Of a stretch of 64,000 bases of DNA, positions 49,614-59,392 are shown piece after piece. The number at the start of each line of letters is the position of its first letter. Positions within the stretch are counted from its first letter, which is position 1. The notes beneath the pieces are model-generated. The model saw only the letters and a list, made by a program, of their open reading frames with translations. It did no database searches and was not told the DNA's origin. The stretch comes from an uncultured Pelagibacteraceae bacterium (GTDB lineage: Bacteria; Pseudomonadota; Alphaproteobacteria; Pelagibacterales; Pelagibacteraceae). The translations under genes were made by a program, and so were the position numbers. The stretch lies in NCBI GenBank assembly GCA_902582165.1, contig CACHQZ010000002.1, positions 1-64,000 of the forward strand, in the 5' to 3' direction.

Positions 49614-51413
49614 CTAATGCAAAGTTTTATTTTTTTTTTCTACAAATAAATCTGTTAATTGATTTATCATTACATCACCTAAATCTTGTACATCAGTAAT
49701 TTTGACTGCTCTACTATAATATCTTGTAACATCATGGCCAATACCTATAGCTAATAATTCAATGTTAGATTTTTCCTCTATCCACTTAACAGTTTTTTTT
49801 AAGTTTGATTCTAAATAATCACTAGTGTTAGTTGACAAAGTCGAGTCATCTACTGGAGCACCATCAGAAATAACCATTAATATTTTTCTATCTTCTTTTC
49901 GTTTACTCATTTTATTGAATGCCCATTTTAAAGCTTCCCCATCAATATTTTCTTTAAGCAAACCTTCTTTCAACATGAGACCCATATTATTTTTAGATTG
50001 TCTCCATTGATTATCAGCAGATTTGTAAACAATATGCCTTAAATCATTTAACCTTCCGGGAAAACTAGGCTTATCATTTTTCATCCATTTTTCTCTCGAA
50101 GACCCACCTTTCCAATGTTTAGTTGTAAATCCAAGTATCTCTACCTTAACCATACACCTCTCTAAAGTTCTTGACAAAATATCTGCACAAATAGCAGCAA
50201 CAGAAATTGGCTTGCCTCTCATTGAACCCGAATTATCAATTAGTATTGTAACCAAAGTGTCTTTAAATTCGATATCCTTTTCCTTTTTGAAAGAAAGTGA
50301 ATTAAACGGATCCATTATAATTCTTGGAAGTTTTGATGTATCTAACAAGCCCTCTTCTAAATCAAAGTTCCATGATCTATTCTGTTTCGCTAATAATTTT
50401 CTTTGTAATTTATTTGCTAATTTAGATATAAAATTTTTTAATTGAAGCAACTGTTGATCTAGGTTTCTCCTAAGTCTTGCCATTTCATCTGCGTTTTCGA
50501 GATCTTCTGCTTTAATTATTTCATCGAATTCTTCCGTATAAGACTTATATTTCAAATCACCAAAATTAGTTTTACCTCTCTTTTTAAACTCTGGTCTAGA
50601 GCTGTCCTCTATTTCTACCTCTTCTCGAGTCTTATCAGCGTCCTTTGTCTCATTTTCTATATCTGGTACTCCACTATCAATTGACATTTCCTCTTGTTTT
50701 TCAGATTTTTCTTTTGTTTCTTGTTCCTGATTTTGAGGTTTAGTTTGCTTATCCTCATTTTCATTTTCTCTGTCCTTTTTTTCCTCTTCGTTAATATTCT
50801 CATCTAAACTCATATTGGAGATTAGCTGAGAAACTAAGCAATTAAACTTTTCTTGATCTAAAGTAAGATCTTTAAGTTCAGCAATTTTATTTTTAAATTG
50901 ATCATTCAGATCTTTTTTGTATGTTTTTAATTTCTTCTCTATTGTGTTTTCGTTTCTAAAATCTAAGAATTTCACTCTTAAAAAATTTTCAAAAGACTCT
51001 ACTATTTTATCCTCGCTGCTTTTAAGATCTAAGCCAGTTATTCGCTTGTGATAAAATTTTTCAATATTATTTTTTACACCTTTAAAATAATTTGTTCCGA
51101 TTTTTTCACACCTAATTTTTTCAGAAATTTTATAAAGCTTTTTCGCTATATTCCCTTGAGGCTCATATTTATTTAAAGTTTTATTATCTGAGAACCTTAG
51201 TATTAGGGATTTGGAGTCTGCTACCGCTCTAATTTCTTCAAAGTTTAAACTATTATTTGAGCTATCTAGATCTGGTAATCTAATTGAATTTCCTGGTGAT
51301 TTTACTGACTGGCTCCCGAAAGAAACTTCAATTTTTTGGGAATTAGATATTGATCTAATAGTAGAACTAATTGCGGTTTTAAAATCTTCAAATTTTTCTT
51401 TTTTAGAATTCAC
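49614..51413 (-). CDS. cobT: CobT-like VWA-domain protein
   Basis: MIDAS motif [26 protein letters not shown]; acidic central linker; [14 protein letters not shown]. Confidence 0.9.
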   Translation of the reverse strand: MNSKKEKFEDFKTAISSTIRSISNSQKIEVSFGSQSVKSPGNSIRLPDLDSSNNSLNFEEIRAVADSKSLILRFSDNKTLNKYEPQGNIAKKLYKISEKIRCEKIGTNYFKGVKNNIEKFYHKRITGLDLKSSEDKIVESFENFLRVKFLDFRNENTIEKKLKTYKKDLNDQFKNKIAELKDLTLDQEKFNCLVSQLISNMSLDENINEEEKKDRENENEDKQTKPQNQEQETKEKSEKQEEMSIDSGVPDIENETKDADKTREEVEIEDSSRPEFKKRGKTNFGDLKYKSYTEEFDEIIKAEDLENADEMARLRRNLDQQLLQLKNFISKLANKLQRKLLAKQNRSWNFDLEEGLLDTSKLPRIIMDPFNSLSFKKEKDIEFKDTLVTILIDNSGSMRGKPISVAAICADILSRTLERCMVKVEILGFTTKHWKGGSSREKWMKNDKPSFPGRLNDLRHIVYKSADNQWRQSKNNMGLMLKEGLLKENIDGEALKWAFNKMSKRKEDRKILMVISDGAPVDDSTLSTNTSDYLESNLKKTVKWIEEKSNIELLAIGIGHDVTRYYSRAVKITDVQDLGDVMINQLTDLFVEKKNKTLH

Positions 51414-51415
51414 TT

Positions 51416-52393
51416 TTATAATGAAACATTTATTGATGACTCAGGAAGATCTTCACCAAAACATCTTTGATAATACTCTGAAATTATTTTTTTTTCCAAT
51501 TCATCACATTTATTCATGAATGTAATTCTGAAGGCATAACCCTTGTCTTTAAAAATATTTGTGTTTTCAGCCCAATGTAAAACTGTTCTTGGGCTCATAA
51601 CTGTCGATATATCTCCTAAAATAAACCCTTTACGAGTTAAGTCCGCAACTTTTATCATATTTGATAAGATTTCTTTTCCTTCTTTATTATTAAATACTTT
51701 GTTTTTGGCTAATATAATTTCTAATTCTTTTTCAAAAGGTAAATAATTTAATGTTGACACAACATTCCATCTATCCATTTGACCTTGATTAATTTGTTGG
51801 GTTCCATGGTAAAGTCCAGTTGTATCTCCAAGACCTACAGTGTTGGTAGTTGCAAATATTCTAAAAAAATCGTGTTGCTCTAAAACCTTATTTTTATCGA
51901 GTAGTGTAAATTTACCATCACTTTCAAGCACCCTTTGGATTACAAACATCACGTCAGGTCTGCCAGCATCATATTCATCAAATACAAGTGCAACTGGATT
52001 TTGTATTGACCACGGAAGTATGCCCTCTTTAAACTCAGTTATTTGTTTTCCATCTTTTAAAACAATTGCGTCTTTTCCTATTAAATCAATTCTACTGATA
52101 TGACTGTCTAAATTTACTCTTACACATGGCCAGTTCAATCTTGCAGCCACTTGTTCTATATGAGTTGATTTACCTGTTCCATGATAGCCTTGAATTAAAA
52201 CACGTTTATTAAAAGAAAAACCTGCAAGAATAGCTAGTGTGGTATCCTTATCAAATTGATAATCAGGATCAATTTTAGGGACATAATCATTTTTTTTTGA
52301 AAACGCTCCTACCTTCATATCACTATCAAAACCAAAAGTTTGTTTTACAGATAGTTTGATGTCAGGTTTTTGTAAAAATTGTTCTGAGTTCAT
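51416..52393 (-). CDS. cobS: CobS-like AAA+ ATPase
   Basis: Walker [62 protein letters not shown]. Confidence 0.93.
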   Translation of the reverse strand: MNSEQFLQKPDIKLSVKQTFGFDSDMKVGAFSKKNDYVPKIDPDYQFDKDTTLAILAGFSFNKRVLIQGYHGTGKSTHIEQVAARLNWPCVRVNLDSHISRIDLIGKDAIVLKDGKQITEFKEGILPWSIQNPVALVFDEYDAGRPDVMFVIQRVLESDGKFTLLDKNKVLEQHDFFRIFATTNTVGLGDTTGLYHGTQQINQGQMDRWNVVSTLNYLPFEKELEIILAKNKVFNNKEGKEILSNMIKVADLTRKGFILGDISTVMSPRTVLHWAENTNIFKDKGYAFRITFMNKCDELEKKIISEYYQRCFGEDLPESSINVSL

Positions 52394-52905
52394 TTTTTAC
52401 CTAAAGTTTTTTTTAGTTGACTGTAAGCTAAAGTAATTTTTTTTAACTTATCTTCATATTTCTTACTTCCTTGATTTTTATCAGGATGATATTTTTTTAC
52501 AAGTTCTTTAAATCGAGAGTGTATTTTATCCCATTTTACATCATCATTTAGATCCAAAACATTAAGGGCATCTTTGTCAGTTTGAGAAATTTTAGTTTTT
52601 TTAAAATCTTTAAAATTTGAACTTTTGAAAATATTTAATTTGTCGTCTAAAGCGTTATTCCATAAAATATTAAAAAAATTATCAGAAGACCCAAATTTTT
52701 TTGTAGCTTTATGCCAGGTTAAATCTGACTTTATGAAAAACTCAATTTCTTGATCATTCATATTTTGGAAATAATTCCAATTTTTGTTGAATTCTTTTAT
52801 ATGTGTTAAACAGAGTAGCCTGTACTTTTTGCTATTATCTCTTTCAACAGGAGCTTTATAAGAACCAATTTCCTTACAATTTTTCCAATCACAAATAATT
52901 TTCAT
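52390..52905 (-). CDS. J-domain (DnaJ-like) protein
   Basis: C-terminal ALNVLDLNDDVKWDKIHSRFKELVKKYHPDKNQGSKKYEDKLKKITLAYSQLKKTL. Confidence 0.9.
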   Translation of the reverse strand: MKIICDWKNCKEIGSYKAPVERDNSKKYRLLCLTHIKEFNKNWNYFQNMNDQEIEFFIKSDLTWHKATKKFGSSDNFFNILWNNALDDKLNIFKSSNFKDFKKTKISQTDKDALNVLDLNDDVKWDKIHSRFKELVKKYHPDKNQGSKKYEDKLKKITLAYSQLKKTLGKK

Positions 52906-52935
52906 TAATTAGTTCTATATAGTAAAACCATAAAA

Positions 52936-53193
52936 ATGAAAAATTATTTTAATCAATTAGAAAAAAAACTTTCTAAAGAGATAAAATTAGAAAATATAGA
53001 AATTATTGACAATTCACACAAACATAAGGGTCACAAATTTTATTCTGAAGAAAAATTTCACTTACACTTAAAAGTTAAATCAATATATTTAAATTCAATT
53101 TCTAGAATAAATGCTCAAAAAATAATAATGAGAGTTCTTAAAGAAGATTTAAAATCAAAAATCCATGCACTCGAAATTAGTATAGAGCAATAA
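52936..53193 (+). CDS. BolA family protein
   Basis: LENIEIIDNSHKHKGHKFYSEEKFHLHLKVKS...RINAQKIIMRVLKEDLKSKIHALEI. Confidence 0.88.
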   Translation: MKNYFNQLEKKLSKEIKLENIEIIDNSHKHKGHKFYSEEKFHLHLKVKSIYLNSISRINAQKIIMRVLKEDLKSKIHALEISIEQ

Positions 53194-54289
53194 TTTTAGA
53201 AATTTTTTTCAATTTTTGAATTGAAATTTTATATGTGTTTGGTTGAGTAGTTTGTCCAATCTTTTTTATCAAAATAAAATTAATTTTATCATCATTATTT
53301 TTTTTATCATTTTTTAAAAAGGGTATTAAATCAGATATATTTTTTTCGTTTAAATATTTTTGGTAGGTGTAAGAAAGTTTATTTTTTTCGTAAATCGCTG
53401 TAATTTCTTTTAAAATACTTTCATCGCAAACCTTATTTATTATTGATAATTTTGTAGCTAAAATCATACCGGCTAAAACGGCTTCTCCATGAGTTATCTT
53501 TTTGGAAAAATTATTTTTTGCCTCAATGGCATGAGCAAAAGTATGACCAAAATTCAAAATCATTCTAGTTTTTTTTTCATTAACATCTTTATTCACAAAT
53601 GAGATCTTAATTTTGCAACTTTTTTTAATCGAATAGATTAGTTCTTTGGATTTTTTTTGGATGATTTTACTTGTATTTTTTTTTAACCAAAAAAAGAAAT
53701 TTTTATCTTTAATTAAAGAGTGTTTTAATATTTCTGCATAACCACAAATCATTTCTTTTTTTGGTAAGGTTTTAAAAAATAATGTATCATTTATTACAAG
53801 CTTTGGCTGATAGAATGATCCTATTAAATTTTTTCCATAAATAGAATTTACACCGGTCTTACCTCCTATTGCAGAGTCAACTTGAGCTAATAAAGTTGTA
53901 GGAATATTAATGAAATTAATACCTCTTTTATAGATACTTGCAATAAATCCAACTGTGTCTCCAGTTATTCCACCTCCTAAAGAAATAATTAGATCAGATC
54001 GATTAAGCTTCTCTTTTAATAATCTTTTTAAAAAATAGTCAACTGAAGTAAATGATTTTTTTTTCTCGCTTGCATCAAAAGGTAAAAATATTACTTTGTA
54101 TTTTCTGAGCTTAATATTCAAAATTTTTTTAAATTTAGCTGGAACTTTCTTATCGAAAATAATTACGATTTTTTTTGTACTCGGGCACAAGGTCTTTATT
54201 TTTTTAGGGATAATTGGTAGTAAGTTTTTTCCTATTATTACTGAGTATCCATAAGATGAATTTTTAAATTTAATTTCTTGTTTTTTCAT
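53177..54289 (-). CDS. aroB: 3-dehydroquinate synthase
   Basis: SLGGGITGDTVGFIASIYKRGINFINIPTTLLAQVDSAIGGKTGVN. Confidence 0.95.
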   Translation of the reverse strand: MKKQEIKFKNSSYGYSVIIGKNLLPIIPKKIKTLCPSTKKIVIIFDKKVPAKFKKILNIKLRKYKVIFLPFDASEKKKSFTSVDYFLKRLLKEKLNRSDLIISLGGGITGDTVGFIASIYKRGINFINIPTTLLAQVDSAIGGKTGVNSIYGKNLIGSFYQPKLVINDTLFFKTLPKKEMICGYAEILKHSLIKDKNFFFWLKKNTSKIIQKKSKELIYSIKKSCKIKISFVNKDVNEKKTRMILNFGHTFAHAIEAKNNFSKKITHGEAVLAGMILATKLSIINKVCDESILKEITAIYEKNKLSYTYQKYLNEKNISDLIPFLKNDKKNNDDKINFILIKKIGQTTQPNTYKISIQKLKKISKIIALY

Positions 54290-54785
54290 AAAGCTTCAAT
54301 ATTTGATCAACAATTTCTTCAGGACTTAAATAATTACATTTAATTCTGTGATCAGCTTCACTATAGATTTTCTTTCTTTCTAAGTAAATTTTATTAATTG
54401 TTTCATTAAGATTTTTCTTGAATAGCAGGGGTCTTTTTTTTGTTTTTCTCAATCTTTTGACCAATTCATCAACACTAACGTCTAACCAAAAGCTAATCGT
54501 TAAATCTTTTACTATTCGTCTTATTGAATTATCAATAAAAGCACCTCCACCTAAAGAGATGACAGATTTTTTATTTTTAAGTTCCTTAAGACTAATTTTA
54601 TTTTCAAGCTTCCTAAAATATTTTTCACCCTTGTTCTTAAAAATCAAATTAATTGAAGTTCCCTCTTTGTTTTCAATGACTCTGTCAATATCTGTGAAGT
54701 TATAAGAAAGGTTTTTAGCCAGACTTTTTCCTATCGTAGTTTTACCTACTCCCATCATTCCTGTCAAAACAAGGTTTTTTGTCAA
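54270..54785 (-). CDS. aroK: shikimate kinase
   Basis: LTGMMGVGKTTIGKSLAKNLSYNFTDIDRVIE; SLGGGAFID. Confidence 0.95.
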   Translation of the reverse strand: MTKNLVLTGMMGVGKTTIGKSLAKNLSYNFTDIDRVIENKEGTSINLIFKNKGEKYFRKLENKISLKELKNKKSVISLGGGAFIDNSIRRIVKDLTISFWLDVSVDELVKRLRKTKKRPLLFKKNLNETINKIYLERKKIYSEADHRIKCNYLSPEEIVDQILKLYEKTRN

Positions 54786-54858
54786 TTTAAGATCCGATTT
54801 AAAATTTGATTTTTCATAAATATGTCTTATTTATTAAGTTTAAATTAATTCTAAAAGT

Positions 54859-55038
54859 ATGCAACTTAAATACAACAGACAACAAAGCCTAGGAAGTTCA
54901 TTGCTAAAAATATTAATTAAATTGTTTTTGGTTGTTATATTTTTTATTGTTGCTATTTTTTTGATTGAAAAAATATCATTTCCTAGCCCTAAAAAAAATT
55001 ACGATATAGAGATAACGAATGAAATTAAAAAGCTTTAA
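54859..55038 (+). CDS. 59-aa single-TM small protein overlapping the next gene (not in ORF track)
   Basis: My translation: MQLKYNRQQSLGSSLLKILIKLFLVVIFFIVAIFLIEKISFPSPKKNYDIEITNEIKKL*; 20-nt overlap with 55019 gene. Confidence 0.6.
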   Translation: MQLKYNRQQSLGSSLLKILIKLFLVVIFFIVAIFLIEKISFPSPKKNYDIEITNEIKKL

Positions 55039-56752
55039 AATAATAGGCTTAATTTTATCATTAACTCTTATCTTTCCTATAGCCAGTGAAGAAAAAATAG
55101 ATATATGGAATAAAAAAAATACTCAAAAAATTGAAGATAAAAAAGAAGAGAAAATTAAAGCCGAAGAAAAAACAAAAAATTTAAACCTAATACAAAACAC
55201 GATTAAAAAAGAAACAAAAATTGAAAGCAACCTACTGGACAGCACGAATGAAATTAAAATATTTGGAATATTTGATCCCGCAAAATTTAATTTTAGTTTA
55301 GATATGTGGTCTAATACTAAAGCAGAGGATGTAAGAGCAAGTATTAAAAGATTAAAAAGAATAAAATTATCGAAAACCTCGAATGAAATTCTTGAAAATA
55401 TTTTATTCTCTTTTTCTTACCCTCCTCTGGGAATGAGTGAAAAAGAATTTATTAAATTGAGAATAGATTGGTTAATTGATAATAACAGATCTGATTTGAT
55501 AGAGAACTTTCTGAAACAAAATAAAGAATTTCATGGTAAAAGCAAAGCTATACAATATTTAGTTGATGAGAATATCTCAAAAGCCGATATAAAAGAGGGA
55601 TGTGAAAAGGTAACGTTTATTGATAGCAACATTAAAGATTCATACTTAGAAAAATTTAAAATTTATTGCCTTGTATTCAATAATAAAAAATCTCAAGCTC
55701 AACTCTTGTTGGATCTTTTGAGAGAACAAAAAAAATCTGACAAATTTTTTGATGATAAGATAAATTACTTATTAGGTATTAGTAACAATACCTCTAGTGA
55801 GATTAACGAAAAAAATTTGTTAAATTTTTACCTTTCAAGCGTTACTATTAAAGATTTTAAATATGAACCATCTAATAAGACTAAAAAAGAAATTTGGAAG
55901 TATCTGAACGCAGCTAATTTAATAAAATTAGAAGATATTTCCGATAAATCAAAAATAAAAGATTTAGAGCAAGCCGCTAATCTTGGGCAAGTAAATACTG
56001 GTCTAATTTTTGATATATATAAAAACACGCCTTTCAGTATAAATAATTTAATTAATGCTAAAAATATTTATCAAACTCTTGAAGGAGCAGATGCTAGAGC
56101 ATTAATTTACCAAAAGTATTTATTGTCGGAGGCCGTTGATACAAAAGTAGAATATCTTTTTTTATTAGAGGAGTTATTTGAAAAAGATAAAATTAGTTAT
56201 ATTTACTCAAGTTTTTTAAGTGATGAAATAAAAGAAATTGGATTAGAAAATATTTCAGATGAATATAAAGAAACAGCTAAAAGTAGAATGCTTTTTGAAG
56301 AAAATGCGAATATTAAAAAAGTTAAATATAATGATAAAATTTTACATCAATCTAAAATAATAAAATTTTATATTGAAAACGAAGAACAAAAAAAAATTCA
56401 AAAAGACATTGATAAAATTTTTAAAAAAATTGGGAAGAATAGAAAATATTTTTATTCAGCTAAAGACTTAGCTTTAGTAGACTCTTTGATAAAAGATGGT
56501 TTTGAGATTCCTAGTAGTTTTAATCGAAACGAACTAGAGTCCAAATACGATGTGCCAAAAAACTTATTACAATTAATAGAAAATAAACAAAACGCATTTT
56601 TAGCTTTAAAAATTGTAGAAATTATTGGTGAAGATGAGCCATATCAACTTGACCCAGAAACTATTTATTTTATAACTAGCCTTTTAAATGAAACAGACTT
56701 AGTTGAGCTTAGAAATAAAGTATTAATTTCAGCACTACCCCAAAGAGTCTAA
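55019..56752 (+). CDS. predicted exported protein, function unknown
   Basis: 577-aa ORF with signal-like MKLKSFKIIGLILSLTLIFPIASEE; mostly helical, no motif recognised. Confidence 0.75.
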   Translation: MKLKSFKIIGLILSLTLIFPIASEEKIDIWNKKNTQKIEDKKEEKIKAEEKTKNLNLIQNTIKKETKIESNLLDSTNEIKIFGIFDPAKFNFSLDMWSNTKAEDVRASIKRLKRIKLSKTSNEILENILFSFSYPPLGMSEKEFIKLRIDWLIDNNRSDLIENFLKQNKEFHGKSKAIQYLVDENISKADIKEGCEKVTFIDSNIKDSYLEKFKIYCLVFNNKKSQAQLLLDLLREQKKSDKFFDDKINYLLGISNNTSSEINEKNLLNFYLSSVTIKDFKYEPSNKTKKEIWKYLNAANLIKLEDISDKSKIKDLEQAANLGQVNTGLIFDIYKNTPFSINNLINAKNIYQTLEGADARALIYQKYLLSEAVDTKVEYLFLLEELFEKDKISYIYSSFLSDEIKEIGLENISDEYKETAKSRMLFEENANIKKVKYNDKILHQSKIIKFYIENEEQKKIQKDIDKIFKKIGKNRKYFYSAKDLALVDSLIKDGFEIPSSFNRNELESKYDVPKNLLQLIENKQNAFLALKIVEIIGEDEPYQLDPETIYFITSLLNETDLVELRNKVLISALPQRV

Positions 56753-56769
56753 GTAGAATATAATTAACC

Positions 56770-57294
56770 ATGTCTAAGAGAAAAATTGTTACAGAGCCTA
56801 ACCCTATTTTAAGAAAAAAAAGTGACATATTAGAAACAGTAAACGACGAAACAAGAAAACTTTTGGACGATATGCTTGAAACAATGTATGCCGCTCCTGG
56901 TATTGGTCTAGCAGGAGTTCAAATAGGAATTTTAAAACAATTAATTGTCATAGATATATCCAAGGAGCCCGAAAAAAAAAATCCATTATATCTTATTAAC
57001 CCACAGATAACTTTTAAATCTAAAAAAACTTCAACCTACGAGGAGGGGTGTTTATCCTTACCTGGTCATTTTGCAGAAGTTGAAAGGCCAACTGAGTGCA
57101 TAGTAAAGTTTATAGATTATTATGGAAAAAAAAAAGAAATTAAAGCCGATGGAATACTATCAACTTGCATTCAGCATGAAATTGACCATTTAAACGGAGT
57201 TCTATTTATTGATTATTTATCAAAATTAAAAAAAAATATGATAATTAAAAAATTAATTAAACAAAAAAAATTAGCAGATAAAATTATTCTTTAA
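56770..57294 (+). CDS. def: peptide deformylase
   Basis: GIGLAGVQIG, EEGCLSLPG, CIQHEIDHLNGVLFIDYLS. Confidence 0.96.
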   Translation: MSKRKIVTEPNPILRKKSDILETVNDETRKLLDDMLETMYAAPGIGLAGVQIGILKQLIVIDISKEPEKKNPLYLINPQITFKSKKTSTYEEGCLSLPGHFAEVERPTECIVKFIDYYGKKKEIKADGILSTCIQHEIDHLNGVLFIDYLSKLKKNMIIKKLIKQKKLADKIIL

Positions 57295-57298
57295 TCAA

Positions 57299-58222
57299 AT
57301 GGCTCAAAATATTATCTTTATGGGGACTCCAGAATTTGCTGTTCCAATTTTAAAATCCATCCACCTTTCAAAACATAAAATTTTAAAAGTTTACACTCAG
57401 CCACCAAAAAAAAAGGACAGAGGTCAAAAAATTAACTTCTCACCGGTCCATAAATACTCTATCAAAACTAACTTGGATGTTGAATATCCTGAGAATTTTG
57501 AAACAGATAAAGAAATAAAAAATATTAAAGATTTAAATCCAGATATAATAATAGTAGTAGCTTATGGAAAAATATTACCTTCAAAACTTTTAAATCTTAA
57601 AAATTCGAAATTTATAAACGTTCATGCTTCTTTATTACCAAAATGGAGAGGAGCAGCTCCTATTCAAAGAGCAATAATGAATTTAGATGAAGAAACGGGA
57701 ATTTCAATAATGAAAATTATCCCCAAATTAGATGCAGGACCGGTAATGATGAAATCTAAAGTCAGTTTACCTTTTGGAATAAATTTTAATAATCTGAGTT
57801 TTAAGATGTCAAACTTGGCATCAAAAATGATTTTAGATTGTATTGATTTGATAGAAAAAAAACAAGATACATATACTCCCCAAGAAGAGTCCAAAGCAAC
57901 TTACGCAAAAAAAATAACAAAACAAGAGGCAAAAATTAATTGGAATGATAGAGCTAAAAATATTATTGCGAAAGTTAATGCTTTGCATCCAAACCCTGGA
58001 TCTTGGTTCGAAGTTAATGGATCAAGAATTAAACCAATTAAGTTAAAAGAAATAAATATTCAAGGAACCCCAGGCCGGGTACTTGATAATAATTTTACTA
58101 TCGGCTGTTCAGAAAATTCTGTTCAAGTTCTGGAACTAAAAAAAGAAGGAAAAAAACCTATGCTTGCAAAAGAGTATTTAAAAGGAAATAAAATAGAAAT
58201 AGGCACTACATTAAATGTATAA
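57299..58222 (+). CDS. fmt: methionyl-tRNA formyltransferase
   Basis: IIFMGTPEFAVPIL; NVHASLLPKWRGAAPIQRAIMN. Confidence 0.96.
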   Translation: MAQNIIFMGTPEFAVPILKSIHLSKHKILKVYTQPPKKKDRGQKINFSPVHKYSIKTNLDVEYPENFETDKEIKNIKDLNPDIIIVVAYGKILPSKLLNLKNSKFINVHASLLPKWRGAAPIQRAIMNLDEETGISIMKIIPKLDAGPVMMKSKVSLPFGINFNNLSFKMSNLASKMILDCIDLIEKKQDTYTPQEESKATYAKKITKQEAKINWNDRAKNIIAKVNALHPNPGSWFEVNGSRIKPIKLKEINIQGTPGRVLDNNFTIGCSENSVQVLELKKEGKKPMLAKEYLKGNKIEIGTTLNV

Positions 58223-58955
58223 TTACCTTTTAAAGATTGAATATGACGGAACAAAATATGTTGGATGGCAGTATCAGAAAAATGGATTATCAATTCAAGA
58301 AAAAATAGAAACAGCACTAAAAAAAATATTTAAGATTAAGATAAGAATTATTGGAGCCGGTAGGACTGATAAAGGTGTACATGCTGTTGAACAATCTGCC
58401 AATTTTCTAATAGAAAATAAAATTAAAGATAAAAAAAGATTTATAAATACTATAAATTTTTTTTTAAATAAAAGTCTCATTTCTATTATTGAAGTAGAAG
58501 AAAAAAATCTTAAATTTCATTCAAGACATTCTGCCAAAGAACGAATTTATATTTATAATATAATAAATAGATCTGCTCCTTTATCACTAGATGAAAACAA
58601 AGCCTGGCATATTAAAAAGAAGCTCAACCTTGACCTTTTGAGTAAAGGTGCAAAAATTTTAGAGGGTTCGCATGATTTTTCAACTTTTAGGGCTTCATCT
58701 TGTTCTGCAAAATCACCTATAAAAAAAATTAACTCTATAAAGGTGAAGAAAATTGAAAATAAGATTATTATAACTTTTAAATCGAAGTCTTTTTTACAAA
58801 ATCAAGTTCGCTCAATGGTCGGTTGTTTAGAAAAATTGTCCACAAAAAAATGGAGTTTGAAAAAATTTAAAAAGATATTTAAGTCAAAACAAAGAAAAAA
58901 TTGTGCTGCGCCTGCTCCAGCACACGGATTGTTCCTTAAAAAAATTAGATATTAA
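58215..58955 (+). CDS. truA: tRNA pseudouridine synthase A
   Basis: IEYDGTKYVGWQYQKNGLSIQEKIE; IGAGRTDKGVHAVEQ; QVRSMVGCL. Confidence 0.95.
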   Translation: MYNYLLKIEYDGTKYVGWQYQKNGLSIQEKIETALKKIFKIKIRIIGAGRTDKGVHAVEQSANFLIENKIKDKKRFINTINFFLNKSLISIIEVEEKNLKFHSRHSAKERIYIYNIINRSAPLSLDENKAWHIKKKLNLDLLSKGAKILEGSHDFSTFRASSCSAKSPIKKINSIKVKKIENKIIITFKSKSFLQNQVRSMVGCLEKLSTKKWSLKKFKKIFKSKQRKNCAAPAPAHGLFLKKIRY

Positions 58956-59392
58956 TTTTTTATTCTCCATCTTGATCCCTCTCTTACAATATAACCTACA
59001 CATTTTTTAGACTTACACTTGCAAGGGAATTGTTTATAATCTTTGTCAAAACTGAAACCATAGTCATATGATAATTCTTCATTCTTTTGAATATCTTTAA
59101 TAGCATAAACCCAGATTTTTAAACCTGATCCAGTAACTTCACAGTTTGGTTCACATGAATGATTAATTAGTCTTGCTGTATTAAATTTAAAGTCTCCGTC
59201 TAGATCAAACCTTTTGTTTAAATTGAATAGATAAATTGCTTTACCATTGTCAAATTTTGGATCTTCAGCACTTTTTTTAACGGAAATAATTTTACCTTTA
59301 TACTCTATAATCTTTGTACCTTTTTTAATATTACAACTAGCATAAAGACCATTCTTATCAATTTTTGATTTTTTTATTTTGTATAGTCTCAC
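58952..59392 (-). CDS. SET domain protein (putative lysine methyltransferase)
   Basis: ARLINHSCEPNCEVTGSGLKIWVYAIKDIQKNEELSYDYGF; post-SET-like CKCKSKKCVGYI. Confidence 0.9.
   Translation of the reverse strand: MRLYKIKKSKIDKNGLYASCNIKKGTKIIEYKGKIISVKKSAEDPKFDNGKAIYLFNLNKRFDLDGDFKFNTARLINHSCEPNCEVTGSGLKIWVYAIKDIQKNEELSYDYGFSFDKDYKQFPCKCKSKKCVGYIVREGSRWRIKN

Noticed and set aside
51211-51519. 102-aa plus-strand ORF across the cobT/cobS junction
   Set aside because: Antisense to two confident genes; no domain signal
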